A stretch of 64,000 bases of DNA from Gloeotrichia echinulata CP02 (lineage in GTDB: Bacteria; Cyanobacteriota; Cyanobacteriia; Cyanobacteriales; Nostocaceae), in the NCBI GenBank assembly GCA_038087035.1, contig CP051187.1, forward strand, positions 4,531,001 through 4,595,000. Direction: 5' to 3'. Positions within the stretch are counted from its first letter, which is position 1. Each line of letters starts with the position of its first letter. The notes under the pieces are model-generated. The model was not told the origin of the DNA. It saw nothing but the letters and a program-made list of their open reading frames with translations, and did not search any database. A program made the translations under genes and the position numbers. Positions 7,944 to 16,780 of the stretch are shown in pieces.

Positions 7944-8981
7944 TTGGTGTCTACCGTGAGAAAACTAACAGATTCTGACAAACAAGAAATCCTTAAATTA
8001 TATCGAGAAAGTGCTGAAACAACCTCAACCTTGGCAGATCGCTATGGCGTCAGCAACTCGACAATTAGCCGTCTGCTTAAAAGTACCTTACCAGAGGAGG
8101 AGTATGAGTACCTCGTTTCTTTGAAGCGGGCTGCGAGAACTCCTGAAGGTAGGGCACAGGTAAGTTACGACCAGTTGCCTTTATTGAGTAAATCAGAGCC
8201 AGCAACAAAAGTAACCAGCAGCGTCAGCCAGCCCTTGGAATTGCCGAAAGTTCAACCAGTTAAGGCCTTAGTCGAGGAGGAACCACAAGAAGACGATTTA
8301 ACCACGGGTATTCGCCGGGTGCGAAAGCGTTCTTTGTCAGAGGAAATACCAACGCCTATTGTCAAACCAACGCTCCCAAAAAAAGCAACGCCTATCGCCA
8401 AACCAACGCCACAACCAGTGGCTGAACAGTTAGAGCTTTTACAAACCAAGCCGCCGATCATTTCCAGCATTCCTAATCCCTTATTAGACGATGAACGTCC
8501 TGAAGTCAAGGTCTTAGCTGAAATGCTAGGCGAAGATTTGCTAGACGAATCAGATGATTTGGAAGATTTGGATGATGACTTGGAAGAATACGATGATGAC
8601 TATGACGAAGACGACCTCGAGGAAGCCACACCTCTAGTCACAAGACGTAGACCAGGGGAAGCATCTGTTCCCGTCTTACCATTATCAGCAGCTCATTTGC
8701 CGAAAACTTGCTATTTGGTGATTGACCGCGCCTCGGAATTAATTACCCGACCACTCAAGGACTTTGGTGATTTGGGACAAATTCCCATCGTCGAAACCCA
8801 GCAAAAAACCCTGCCGGTGTTTGATAACCACCGAGTTGCAAAGCGCTTTTCTACCAAGCGCGATCGCGTAATTAAAGTTCCCGATAGTAAAATGCTGCAC
8901 AAGACTCGTACTCATCTCCAAGCTAAGGGAATCACCCGGCTGTTAATTGATGGTCAGGTCTACTCTTTGTCTACGGTTTAG
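7944..8981 (+). CDS. HTH protein with acidic low-complexity linker
   Basis: A 345-residue protein. Residues 1-60 form a transposase-like helix-turn-helix (QEILKLYRESAETTSTLADRYGVSNSTISRLLK). A proline- and lysine-rich linker follows (to about residue 185), then a highly acidic run (about residues 190-230, DDLEDLDDDLEEYDDDYDE). A conserved-looking C-terminal domain starts at PKTCYLVIDRASELI. Starts are TTG at 7944 or GTG at 7947; no ATG is available. The purine-rich AGAAGAAAAG at 7930-7939 could serve as a weak ribosome-binding site. No DDE catalytic domain is present, so despite its HTH this is not a transposase. A DNA-binding regulator or nucleoid-type protein is plausible. It probably shares a transcript with the membrane protein upstream. 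Confidence 0.75.
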   Translation: MVSTVRKLTDSDKQEILKLYRESAETTSTLADRYGVSNSTISRLLKSTLPEEEYEYLVSLKRAARTPEGRAQVSYDQLPLLSKSEPATKVTSSVSQPLELPKVQPVKALVEEEPQEDDLTTGIRRVRKRSLSEEIPTPIVKPTLPKKATPIAKPTPQPVAEQLELLQTKPPIISSIPNPLLDDERPEVKVLAEMLGEDLLDESDDLEDLDDDLEEYDDDYDEDDLEEATPLVTRRRPGEASVPVLPLSAAHLPKTCYLVIDRASELITRPLKDFGDLGQIPIVETQQKTLPVFDNHRVAKRFSTKRDRVIKVPDSKMLHKTRTHLQAKGITRLLIDGQVYSLSTV

Positions 8982-9018
8982 AGTTACAAGTTAGGAGTCC
9001 TAACTCCTAACTCCTAAC

Positions 9019-9115
9019 TTACAGCAATTTTCACTCATTTGAACCACAGATCTTCGTAGGGGCGCAAGGCCTTGCGCCCCTACCCTGTGGTCTATTTACC
9101 TGAAAATGGCTGTAA
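9019..9115. repeat. MITE-like element, TTACAGC family, copy 1
   Basis: A 97-bp element with inverted ends (TTACAGCAATTTTCA / TGAAAATGGCTGTAA) around the perfect palindrome GGGGCGCAAGGCCTTGCGCCCC. Sister copies lie at 42776-42869 and 58010-58094. No clear target duplication is seen. The stretch before it (8985-9018) holds a few CTAACTC heptamers. Confidence 0.8.
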
Positions 9116-9117
9116 CC

Positions 9118-9240
9118 AGGACTTACGCTAGTGTCACATTTAAAGAATGGTGCCTGACGCCACAAGTCTTGTGAGTGGGTACAATATTTATCGCAGCGTC
9201 ACGCACCCTAAGATTATTAATGTGCCCCCAGAGTAGGTCC
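9118..9240. repeat. Dispersed repeat A, copy 1
   Basis: A repeat of about 120 bp running from AGGACTTACGCTAGTGTCAC to GTGCCCCCAGAGTAG. It carries an internal inverted repeat (GGTGCGTGACGCC / GCGTCACGCACC, one mismatch in this copy). Related copies are at 10365-10486 and 16487-16606, and a split copy lies in 21476-22019. Confidence 0.85.
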
Positions 9241-9242
9241 TA

Positions 9243-10184
9243 TTAACTATAAACAGCCGCTGCGAAACGGTTTGCCAAGTTAATAATGTCTTGTTTGCGG
9301 ACAATTTGGTTAATCCAATCTTGGGGAATATTTTCTATCCCGTAATAAATTCCTGCTAACCCACCTGTAACTGCGGCGGTAGTATCGGTATCTCCGCCTA
9401 GGTTGATAGCTGTGAGTACAGCATCGGCGTAGGATGAACTATTTAATAAACACCAAAGGGATGCCTCCAGGGTATCAATTACATAGCCGCCAGAATTAAT
9501 CTCTTCTACAGGTAAATTGGCAATTTCACCACTCAATACTCTGCTAAACAAAGGCTTTTCTAAAAGGAAATCACGTGCAGAATAAATTGTCTGGACTTTG
9601 TTTAAGCCTTGTAAATAAGCTGCTTGGGGGTCAGCGCCTTCGAGTAGGGCTACGGCGATGCTAATATAGATACCACAAGCCATGAGCGATCGCGGATGGG
9701 CGTGGGTAATTCCGGAAACGTCATGTACCCGCGAAATCAATTCATCGAAAGTTAAGATTTGGTGACAATATGCCATCGGCAAAATTCTCATCAAAGAACC
9801 ATTGCCATTGGTATTTTCAATTTTTCCACCCGCATCTTGTGGTAGAATGCCCTGTTTAAGGCGCATAATCGCTGCATGGGTGGTAGTGCCAATATCAAAT
9901 AATTCCCCACGAGGAGTCCAGTAACCTGCCTTGTACCAGCGCCAAAATGAATTGGCTATAGCATCCAGAGAATACCCCCTACAAAGACTTTCTGCCAAGC
10001 AAAACGTCAGCGAACTGTCATCAGACCAAGTTCCTGGCGGTTGGTTCCAGGTGCCATAACCCATCATCGTTGTCACCGGAGATTTAACTCGTTCAGCGCG
10101 GCTAGTAAACTCCACCGGCACACCCAACGCATCACCGACACATAAACCCATCAAACCAGACAAAGTTTTTGCAGCAGTTAGCAT
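9243..10184 (-). CDS. ADP-ribosylglycohydrolase family protein
   Basis: A 313-residue protein of the DraG/ADP-ribosylglycohydrolase family, which removes ADP-ribose from modified protein side chains or related substrates. Hallmarks are the N-terminal GLCVGDALGVPVEF, the metal-binding TWSDDSSLT (around residues 52-60), NGNGSLMRILP and the C-terminal GGDTDTTAAVTGGLAG. The last supplies further magnesium-binding aspartates. All the acidic metal ligands appear present, so it should be active. The protein is cytosolic, with no signal peptide. It is flanked on both sides by copies of dispersed repeat A. The natural substrate cannot be read from context: no dinitrogenase reductase or DraT gene is nearby. 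Confidence 0.9.
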   Translation of the reverse strand: MLTAAKTLSGLMGLCVGDALGVPVEFTSRAERVKSPVTTMMGYGTWNQPPGTWSDDSSLTFCLAESLCRGYSLDAIANSFWRWYKAGYWTPRGELFDIGTTTHAAIMRLKQGILPQDAGGKIENTNGNGSLMRILPMAYCHQILTFDELISRVHDVSGITHAHPRSLMACGIYISIAVALLEGADPQAAYLQGLNKVQTIYSARDFLLEKPLFSRVLSGEIANLPVEEINSGGYVIDTLEASLWCLLNSSSYADAVLTAINLGGDTDTTAAVTGGLAGIYYGIENIPQDWINQIVRKQDIINLANRFAAAVYS

Positions 10185-10364
10185 TATTCAATCTCCATGA
10201 AAACTACTAAAACTTAACTTTAGAGATTCCCTATAAAGCTTATTGCAATAGCTGCTACAGCCTACTTTTCATCCTATGTGAAAAGTAGCCAAAATGGGTG
10301 TGAAAAAGTTATTTTATCGCATTATTGTAGGGGCAGGGCAATGCTGTGTACTTCATTTACCTAC

Positions 10365-10486
10365 AGGGCTTACGCTAGTGTCACATTTAAAGAATGGTGC
10401 GTGACGCCACAAGTCTTGTGACTACGTACAATATTTATCGCTGCGTCACGCACCCTACGATTATTATTGTGCCCCCAGAGTAGCTC
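10365..10486. repeat. Dispersed repeat A, copy 2
   Basis: Same family as 9118-9240, with the perfect internal inverted pair GGTGCGTGACGC / GCGTCACGCACC. It lies in the gap between the ADP-ribosylglycohydrolase and sir genes, where nothing else is recognised. Confidence 0.85.
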
Positions 10487-10649
10487 TTAAAATGTTTAAA
10501 TCACAGAGTCGGCTTTTTGCCGTGTTAAAATTAAAATATTCCTCATAATTCAGACCGGATTTTCGGGGATCAAGTAGCCGAATGGGTGCTTCTCAAGTTT
10601 GCAGCTTCGGCTTCAAATGATGCCTTATTAAGAACTGCGTACAACTCTA

Positions 10650-12563
10650 ATGGTTAAATCCCCTGCTTCCCCGATCGCTAGCCGTAACCCTTCCAAAGTA
10701 GAAGGAATCAAGGAAAATAGTAATTTTTTACGTGAACCCGTAGCCACTGAGATACTTCAGGACACAACTCACTTTAGCGAAGATGCAGTACAGATCCTGA
10801 AGTTTCATGGGTCTTATCAGCAGGATAACCGTGATCATCGTGTCAAGGGACAGGAGAAAGATTATCAGATGATGCTGCGGACGAAAAATCCTGGTGGGTT
10901 AGTACCACCACAGCTTTATTTGGCTTTAGATAAGCTGGCTGATGAATATGGTAACAATACTTTACGAGCAACTACCCGTCAAGGATTTCAGCTGCATGGA
11001 ATTTTAAAGCAGAATCTCAAGACAGCAATTGCCACAATTGTCAACAACTTGGGTTCAACTTTGGGCGCTTGCGGCGACATTAACCGCAATGTGATGGCGC
11101 CACCTGCACCCTTTAAAAATCGCCCAGAGTACGAATACGCTTGGGAATATGCCCAAAATATCGCTGACTTGCTATCACCCCAAACTGGCGCTTATTACGA
11201 AGTTTGGCTAGATGGGGAAAAGGTAATTAGCGGTGAAGAAAACCCACAGGTGAAAGCGGCGCGACAAGGCAACGGTAATGGGACAATCTTGGAGAACACA
11301 GAAGAGCCAATTTATGGTACTCATTATATGCCCCGCAAATTCAAAGTTTGCGTGACAGTACCTGGTGATAATTCTGTAGATTTATATTCCCAAGACCTGA
11401 CTTTGGTAGTCATTACCAATAAAAAAGGCGCACTCGAAGGCTTTAACATCTTGGCTGGTGGCGGTTTAGGGCGAACACACAATAAAGAAGAAACCTTCGC
11501 CAGACTAGCAGACCCCATTGGTTATGTCGCTAAGGATGACGTTTACGACCTAGTAAAGGCGATTGTGGCTACCCAAAGAGATTATGGCGATCGCTCTGAC
11601 CGTCGTCACGCTAGATTAAAATATTTAATCCACGATTGGGGTGTCGATAAATTCCGCACCCAGGTTGAAGAATACTTTGGGAAAGCAGTCGCACCCTTCA
11701 AAAAACTGCCAGAGTTTAAATATCAAGACTTTCTCGGTTGGAACGAACAAGGGGATGGTAAGCTATTTTTGGGCATTTCCATTGACAATGGTCGAGTCAA
11801 AGATGAAGGTTCGTTTCATCTGAAAACCGCCCTGCGCGAAATTGTCGCACAATTTAACTTACCCATCCGCCTAACACCCAACCAAAATCTGCTATTTTAC
11901 GATATCGAACCAGATAACAAGCCAGCGATTCAAGAAATTCTTGACCGTTGCGGCGTTATTGCAGACCCCAGCCAAATCGAACCTTTAGTCAGGTTTGCAA
12001 TGGCTTGTCCAGCTTTACCCACCTGCGGCTTGGCAATCACCGAATCAGAACGGGCAATACCTGGTATTTTAGAACGGATTCGCGCTTTGTTGGATAAAGT
12101 GGGTTTACAAAATGAACATTTTGTGGTAAGGATGACAGGATGCCCCAACGGCTGCGCCCGTCCTTATATGGCAGAATTAGCCTTTGTGGGTAGCGCCCCC
12201 GAATCTTACCAATTATGGTTAGGGGGTTCACCAAATCAGACGCGGTTAGCACAGCCTTACACAGAAAAGCTGCACCATAACGATATAGAAAGCTTCCTAG
12301 AGCCAATTTTTGTCTTCTTCAAAAAGACGCGCAAGCAAAAGGAAAGCTTCGGCAATTTTTGCGATCGCGTTGGATTTGATGCAATCCGCGAATTTGCTAC
12401 TACCTACGACCCCGAAGCTGTCAATGGTACAAGCAAATCGCGCCATCGGGTCAGCCTGCAGGATGAGCTTTATATTAAACTCAAAACAGAAGCAGAACGT
12501 CAAGGCAAGCCCATGACTGAGGTCGTACAAGCAGCGTTAACGGCTTATTTTGAGACTCTGTAG
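10650..12563 (+). CDS. sir: Ferredoxin-dependent sulfite reductase
   Basis: A 637-residue assimilatory sulfite reductase that reduces sulfite to sulfide with electrons from ferredoxin. It shows both nitrite/sulfite reductase ferredoxin-like half-domains (TTRQGFQLHG and the second near residue 390). It also has the paired cysteine motifs that bind the 4Fe-4S cluster and siroheme (CPALPTCGLAI and TGCPNGCARPYMAE, around residues 450-510). The last 40 or so residues are unusual: HRVSLQDELYIKLKTEAE followed by GKPMTEVVQAALTAYF reads like a ribbon-helix-helix DNA-binding fold attached to the enzyme. The start at 10650 gives the usual cyanobacterial length. rsmE follows 66 bases downstream. Confidence 0.96.
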   Translation: MVKSPASPIASRNPSKVEGIKENSNFLREPVATEILQDTTHFSEDAVQILKFHGSYQQDNRDHRVKGQEKDYQMMLRTKNPGGLVPPQLYLALDKLADEYGNNTLRATTRQGFQLHGILKQNLKTAIATIVNNLGSTLGACGDINRNVMAPPAPFKNRPEYEYAWEYAQNIADLLSPQTGAYYEVWLDGEKVISGEENPQVKAARQGNGNGTILENTEEPIYGTHYMPRKFKVCVTVPGDNSVDLYSQDLTLVVITNKKGALEGFNILAGGGLGRTHNKEETFARLADPIGYVAKDDVYDLVKAIVATQRDYGDRSDRRHARLKYLIHDWGVDKFRTQVEEYFGKAVAPFKKLPEFKYQDFLGWNEQGDGKLFLGISIDNGRVKDEGSFHLKTALREIVAQFNLPIRLTPNQNLLFYDIEPDNKPAIQEILDRCGVIADPSQIEPLVRFAMACPALPTCGLAITESERAIPGILERIRALLDKVGLQNEHFVVRMTGCPNGCARPYMAELAFVGSAPESYQLWLGGSPNQTRLAQPYTEKLHHNDIESFLEPIFVFFKKTRKQKESFGNFCDRVGFDAIREFATTYDPEAVNGTSKSRHRVSLQDELYIKLKTEAERQGKPMTEVVQAALTAYFETL

Positions 12564-12629
12564 GCAAAAATTTTCACCACAGATAAACACAGATGGACAT
12601 AGATAAATCCATCTGTGGTTTCCAATATC

Positions 12630-13352
12630 ATGTCTCAACTACAACGAATTGCGATCGCACCGGATCAACTCGAACAAGGGCAAATTTTACTAACAGCCCA
12701 GCAACTACATTATCTAGCGCGTGTATTGCGTTTGCGTGGAGGCGATCGCTTTATTGCAATGGATGGTATGGGTAAATGGTGGTTAGCACAGCTAGAAGGG
12801 GAACAGGCGCAGGTATTAGAACCACTGGTAGTAGAAACTGAATTACCTATATCAATTACATTGATGATGGCTTTACCGAAAGGCAATGGATTTGATGAAG
12901 TTGTCCGGTATTGTACGGAGTTAGGAGTAACTTGCATTGCCCCGGTATTGAGCGATCGCACTTTACTAAATCCCAGTCCCCAAAAGCTGGAACGCTGGCG
13001 AAGGATTGCAGCCGAAGCAGCTGAACAATCAGAGCGTTCTTTCGTGCCGACCATATTAGAACCTGTAGCCTTTAGCACTGGGTTATCATCGGTCATCAGT
13101 AATTTATCATTCAGCCAGCCATATATTTGTGTGACTCGTGACGACTCCCCCCATTTAAAAGATTGCTTACACGACAAAAGACAAAGCACAATTGTGATGG
13201 CGATTGGCCCAGAAGGGGGATGGACACAAACAGAAGTTGAAAATGCCATAGCAGCTGGATTCCAACCAGTTTCCCTTGGTCGTCGTATCCTGCGAGCAGT
13301 CACAGCCCCAATTGTAGCATTATCCTTGATTTCCGCAGCCTATGAGGTATAA
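12630..13352 (+). CDS. rsmE: 16S rRNA (uracil-1498-N3)-methyltransferase
   Basis: A protein of about 240 residues of the RsmE family, a SPOUT-type methyltransferase that methylates uracil 1498 of 16S rRNA. It has an N-terminal PUA-like region (QLHYLARVLRLRGGDRFIAMDG) and a C-terminal knotted domain with the SAM-binding signature AIGPEGGWTQTEVENA and SLGRRILRAVTAP. The ATG at 12630 is preferred over GTG at 12615, because it gives MSQLQRIAIAPDQ at the usual N-terminus. It is probably transcribed with sir or from its own promoter in the short gap between them. Confidence 0.93.
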   Translation: MSQLQRIAIAPDQLEQGQILLTAQQLHYLARVLRLRGGDRFIAMDGMGKWWLAQLEGEQAQVLEPLVVETELPISITLMMALPKGNGFDEVVRYCTELGVTCIAPVLSDRTLLNPSPQKLERWRRIAAEAAEQSERSFVPTILEPVAFSTGLSSVISNLSFSQPYICVTRDDSPHLKDCLHDKRQSTIVMAIGPEGGWTQTEVENAIAAGFQPVSLGRRILRAVTAPIVALSLISAAYEV

Positions 13353-13412
13353 AGGATCTAGGTCTCACCCATAGCCGCGAGACATGAATCCAGTGTGCAT
13401 TGAAACTAAGTA

Positions 13413-14492
13413 ATGATTGAGCAGGTTGCGATCGCCTTTGAACATAGAGATTATCAAACAGCTGCTAAACTACTCAAACAGCTGCTAAAAGAATCCCCAG
13501 ATAATCCTTGGGTGCAATTTTACCTCGGACGGCTGTATGAAGTATCCGCAAAGCGTCGGGATGCAGAAAAAATTTATCGCCAACTGCTGCGGGAAACAGC
13601 CAATGCTAAAATCTTGACACTAGCACGCCAAGGCTTGCAACGACTGCAAGAAATAGAGCAAGAAGAAAGACAGCGTGCAATTGTCCAAGCAACAGCCGAA
13701 CCCAACAATACCGAATTAGGTGTACTAGTATTAGAGCCTCTGAGTCAAGAACTCAAAGCCGCAGCAGCGCTGAAATTCGCCCAGATTATGCAGATAGACA
13801 CTTACACCGCCCGCTTGGTGTTACCCAGTCGCTCCTGGCGATTGTATCGTACTGGACAAGTAGGAGAACTTAAATTTTATGGTAAACAATTACAAAAGGC
13901 TGGTATTCCCTGCTTTTGGGCAACTCTAACTGCAATTAAACAAATTCAAGTATTTCAAGTCAACTATTTCGGACAATTTGCGCCACAATCTACTGTTATT
14001 TGCCATAACCAAGCAAATCAACTCGGTTCTCTCACCTTTAACTGGTCAGAAGTCAAAGCACGAGTGGTAGGACTGTTACCCATTTTTGAGCAAGTTGTAG
14101 ATGTTGACGCCCACCATAAACTAGAACGTAAAACTCAAACCCAAGACTATGCCCAATTTTGCGATTTACACCTACCCAGCAGACATTGTATCCTAAGACT
14201 TTATGACAACGGCTATGAATTTCACCCAAGTGTAGAAAATATTGCCCAAGGTAGTCAAAACACCATCAGAATTAATTGGAATCGTCTAATAAACTCGATA
14301 GAGCAGCAACTACCTCAAGTCAAAGTTTGGTCAGATTTCAAGCCCTTTGCAGAAACAGTACTAGATCAAACAGAAATGCTGGGTAACATTCAGTCTCACA
14401 TTCACCTGTTGCGGAGGGAAAAGACTAATTGGGACCCAGCTTTTCATTTATATAGTGGACTTGTATTTTTGAACCTGAAGAGTGAGGAGTGA
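13413..14492 (+). CDS. TPR-containing conserved cyanobacterial protein
   Basis: A 359-residue protein. Residues 1-90 contain two or three tetratricopeptide-like helical pairs (AFEHRDYQTAAKLLKQLL; PWVQFYLGRLYEVSAKRRDAEKIYRQLL). The remaining 260 residues form a domain I do not recognise, with no obvious catalytic motif. It has no signal peptide or membrane helix, so it is probably a cytosolic scaffold. The gene begins 60 bases after rsmE in the same direction. STRR repeats start within a few bases of its stop codon. Confidence 0.8.
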   Translation: MIEQVAIAFEHRDYQTAAKLLKQLLKESPDNPWVQFYLGRLYEVSAKRRDAEKIYRQLLRETANAKILTLARQGLQRLQEIEQEERQRAIVQATAEPNNTELGVLVLEPLSQELKAAAALKFAQIMQIDTYTARLVLPSRSWRLYRTGQVGELKFYGKQLQKAGIPCFWATLTAIKQIQVFQVNYFGQFAPQSTVICHNQANQLGSLTFNWSEVKARVVGLLPIFEQVVDVDAHHKLERKTQTQDYAQFCDLHLPSRHCILRLYDNGYEFHPSVENIAQGSQNTIRINWNRLINSIEQQLPQVKVWSDFKPFAETVLDQTEMLGNIQSHIHLLRREKTNWDPAFHLYSGLVFLNLKSEE

Positions 14493-14741
14493 GGAGTAAG
14501 GAGTAAGGAGTAATGAGTAAGGAGTAAGGAGTTAGGAGTAAGGAGTAAGGAGTAATGAGTAAGGAGTAAGGAGTTAGGAGTTAGGAGTTAGGAGTTAGGA
14601 GTTAGGAGTTAGGAGTTAGGAGTTAGGAGTTAGGAGTAATGAGTAAGGAGTAATGAGTAAATTAATCCAATCCCCAATCCCCAATCCCCAATCCCCAATC
14701 CCCAATCCCCAATCCCCAATCCCCAATCCCCAATCCCCAAT
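14482..14741. repeat. STRR arrays, GAGTTAG/GAGTAAG and CCCCAAT
   Basis: Two adjacent arrays: about 25 heptamers of GAGTAAG, GAGTTAG and GAGTAAT to about 14662, then about ten copies of CCCCAAT (14668-14741). The first overlaps the last codons and stop of the TPR gene. Confidence 0.95.
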
Positions 14742-14749
14742 GGCGAAAA

Positions 14750-15157
14750 TTAACCAGGAGTCTTAATTTGACTTGCCAAGTCTAAGTATGCACTCATATT
14801 TGCCCCTGGACGGCGACGACTGTTAGAGCTAGGAACGGTAGCAGCAACATATTGAGGTGCAAATGTGGTTGGAATTGGCTCCTTAGCTGGTTCTGCTTTA
14901 GGTACTTTGCCATTGCCATTCTGTGATGCCTCTACATTAACAGGCTTAGGTGCGGGAGTGGCTGGCGCCTCTGGGACTACTGCTTGGAGAGTTTTTTTAC
15001 CATTCGATACTGCTGCTGGTTTAGCTGTAACTGTTGGGGTAGCGCCAGTAGCAGCTTCGTCTAGTTCCAAGTAGAAGCCGTTGCTTTTCTTCTTCCCTGG
15101 TAATAGCCCAGTTAGGAAACCCAGAATTCCTGCGATCAATTTTTTGATAAAATCCAT
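14750..15157 (-). CDS. Small proline/alanine-rich protein, unknown
   Basis: A 135-residue protein with an N-terminal amphipathic or membrane-associating helix (MDFIKKLIAGILGFLTGLLPG), a basic patch (GKKK), a short conserved segment (SNGFYLELDEAA) and a low-complexity Ala/Pro/Lys linker. The C-terminus is conserved-looking (RRRPGANMSAYLDLASQIK). GGAGAAATTGTC upstream gives a Shine-Dalgarno site at normal distance. No enzyme motif is visible. It looks like a small membrane-surface protein with a disordered middle. I do not know its function. Confidence 0.75.
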   Translation of the reverse strand: MDFIKKLIAGILGFLTGLLPGKKKSNGFYLELDEAATGATPTVTAKPAAVSNGKKTLQAVVPEAPATPAPKPVNVEASQNGNGKVPKAEPAKEPIPTTFAPQYVAATVPSSNSRRRPGANMSAYLDLASQIKTPG

Positions 15158-15437
15158 GACAATTTCTCCTGCATTTTATATCTGGAATTTGACCGTAATT
15201 ATTAAAAACTACGTCAAAACGTTACATTTTCTTGCTGTGCGCCACCACCTTCTGGTGACAACCACTATAGGTTTGTCCTTAATCAAGGCTTAATCAACAT
15301 TCTATGAAAGCGACAGTACAAGCCTTTTTAAGTCATTTTTGCCAGGACTTGTAACTTGTATACACCGGAGACTAATTATTAAATTTTACCGTAACTTAGA
15401 GCAAGATTCTTAAAGCTAGCTTAACAAAAATTAACAC
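15158..15437. other. Intergenic region, no gene seen
   Basis: AT-rich DNA, presumably carrying the promoter of the small minus-strand gene. No repeat or RNA gene is recognised before the heptamer array starts. Confidence 0.5.
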
Positions 15438-15842
15438 GAGTTAAGGGTCAAGGGTCAAGGGTCAAGGGTCAAGGGTCAAGAGTCAAGAGTCAAGAGTCAA
15501 GGGTCAAGGGTCAAGGGGTAATGGGGTACAAATGACCAATGACCAATGACCAATGACCAATGACCAATGACAAAGAGTAATGAGTAATGAGTAATGAGTA
15601 ATGAGTAATGAGTAATGACCAATGACCAATGACCAATGACCAATGACCAATGACAAAGAGTAATGAGTAATGAGTAATGAGTAATGACCAATGACCAATG
15701 ACCAATGACCAATGACCAATGACCAATGACCAATGACCAATGACCAATGACCAATGACCAATGACCAATGACAAATGACCAATGACCAATGACCAATGAC
15801 CAATGACAAATGACAAATGACCAATGACAAATGACAAATAAA
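15438..15842. repeat. Long composite STRR array
   Basis: About 400 bases of heptamers: GGGTCAA and GAGTCAA, then alternating blocks of CCAATGA and GTAATGA. The open frames that run through it on the minus strand only translate the repeat (period VIGHWSL) and are not genes. The array runs directly into the start of the lipase gene. Confidence 0.97.
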
Positions 15843-16457
15843 ATGAATACTGAAAATCAGCAGCGAAATCCAGTGTTATTGATACATGGTATTGATGACA
15901 CGGGTGCAGTTTTTAATAAAATGCGAGGCTACTTAGGAGAAAGGGGTTGGTCTGTGTATACCCTAGATCTAGTTCCGAATAATGGTGATGTGGGACTAGA
16001 TAAGTTGGCAAAGCAGGTAGCAGATTATGTTGTGGCTAATTTTGCACCAGAACAACCTCTCAATTTAGTCGGCTTCAGCATGGGAGGAATTGTCAGCCGT
16101 TACTATGTCCAGCGGCTGGGCGGAATTGAGCGTGTGCAGCGGTTTACGACTATTTCTTCACCCCATTATGGAACTGTGATGGCTTATGCTTCCCAGCGTC
16201 CTGGCTGCGTGCAAATGCGCCCGAATAGTATTTTTCTCAAGGATTTGAATTCTGATGCTGCGATGTTGAAGCAACTGAACTTTACATCGATTTGGACGCC
16301 CTATGATTTGATGATTGTGCCAGGGAATAGTTCACAAATGCCACTGGGAACAAATGTGACAGTACCTGTTGCCTTACATCCGTGGATGTTGACAGACTCT
16401 AGGAGTTTGGCAATAGTAGCACAAGCATTAGCAGAACCAATTAAGGTTCAAGTTTAA
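15843..16457 (+). CDS. Alpha/beta-hydrolase, lipase-like
   Basis: A protein of about 204 residues related to triacylglycerol lipases and esterases. It has the oxyanion-hole strand VLLIHGIDDTG, the nucleophile elbow GFSMGG (catalytic serine) and a late histidine (VALHPWM). No secretion signal is visible, so it probably acts inside the cell or at a membrane. The ATG at 15843 (MNTENQQ) is chosen, because the four codons before it (MTNK) are repeat sequence. The ribosome-binding region therefore lies inside the STRR array, and no clear Shine-Dalgarno is present. The substrate is unknown. Confidence 0.85.
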   Translation: MNTENQQRNPVLLIHGIDDTGAVFNKMRGYLGERGWSVYTLDLVPNNGDVGLDKLAKQVADYVVANFAPEQPLNLVGFSMGGIVSRYYVQRLGGIERVQRFTTISSPHYGTVMAYASQRPGCVQMRPNSIFLKDLNSDAAMLKQLNFTSIWTPYDLMIVPGNSSQMPLGTNVTVPVALHPWMLTDSRSLAIVAQALAEPIKVQV

Positions 16458-16486
16458 ATCAGTGAACAGTCAACAGTTATCAGTTC

Positions 16487-16606
16487 AGGACTTACGCTAG
16501 TGTCACATTTAAACAATGGTGCGTGACGCCACAAGTCTTGCGACTGCGTACAATATTTATCGATGCGTCACGCACCCTACGATTATTAATGTGCCCGGAG
16601 AGCTAT
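16487..16606. repeat. Dispersed repeat A, copy 3
   Basis: Same family as 9118-9240, diverged near its right end (GTGCCCGGAGAG). It occupies much of the gap between the lipase and DUF92 genes. Confidence 0.85.
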
Positions 16607-16780
16607 ACTATTGATGTTTTTATGGACAAGGGCGATCAACAAAAGTTTTTCCTTCTTTATCCGGAAACAGCAGAGAAAGTATGCATTTTCTAGATTAAGG
16701 GGTCGCCTAGATCAAGTGCTAAAGTTCTAAATTCGTGATTTTGTTGATTTTCTGGCAAAACTACTCATAATTTATTGAAT

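Noticed and set aside
12710..13303. A 197-codon minus-strand frame opposite rsmE
   Set aside because: It is a shadow of rsmE, which has clear family motifs; the shadow has none and has unusual composition.
15497..15837. Three long overlapping minus-strand frames of 99-108 codons
   Set aside because: They only translate the heptamer array (period VIGHWSL). All three frames are open because the repeat lacks stops on that strand.
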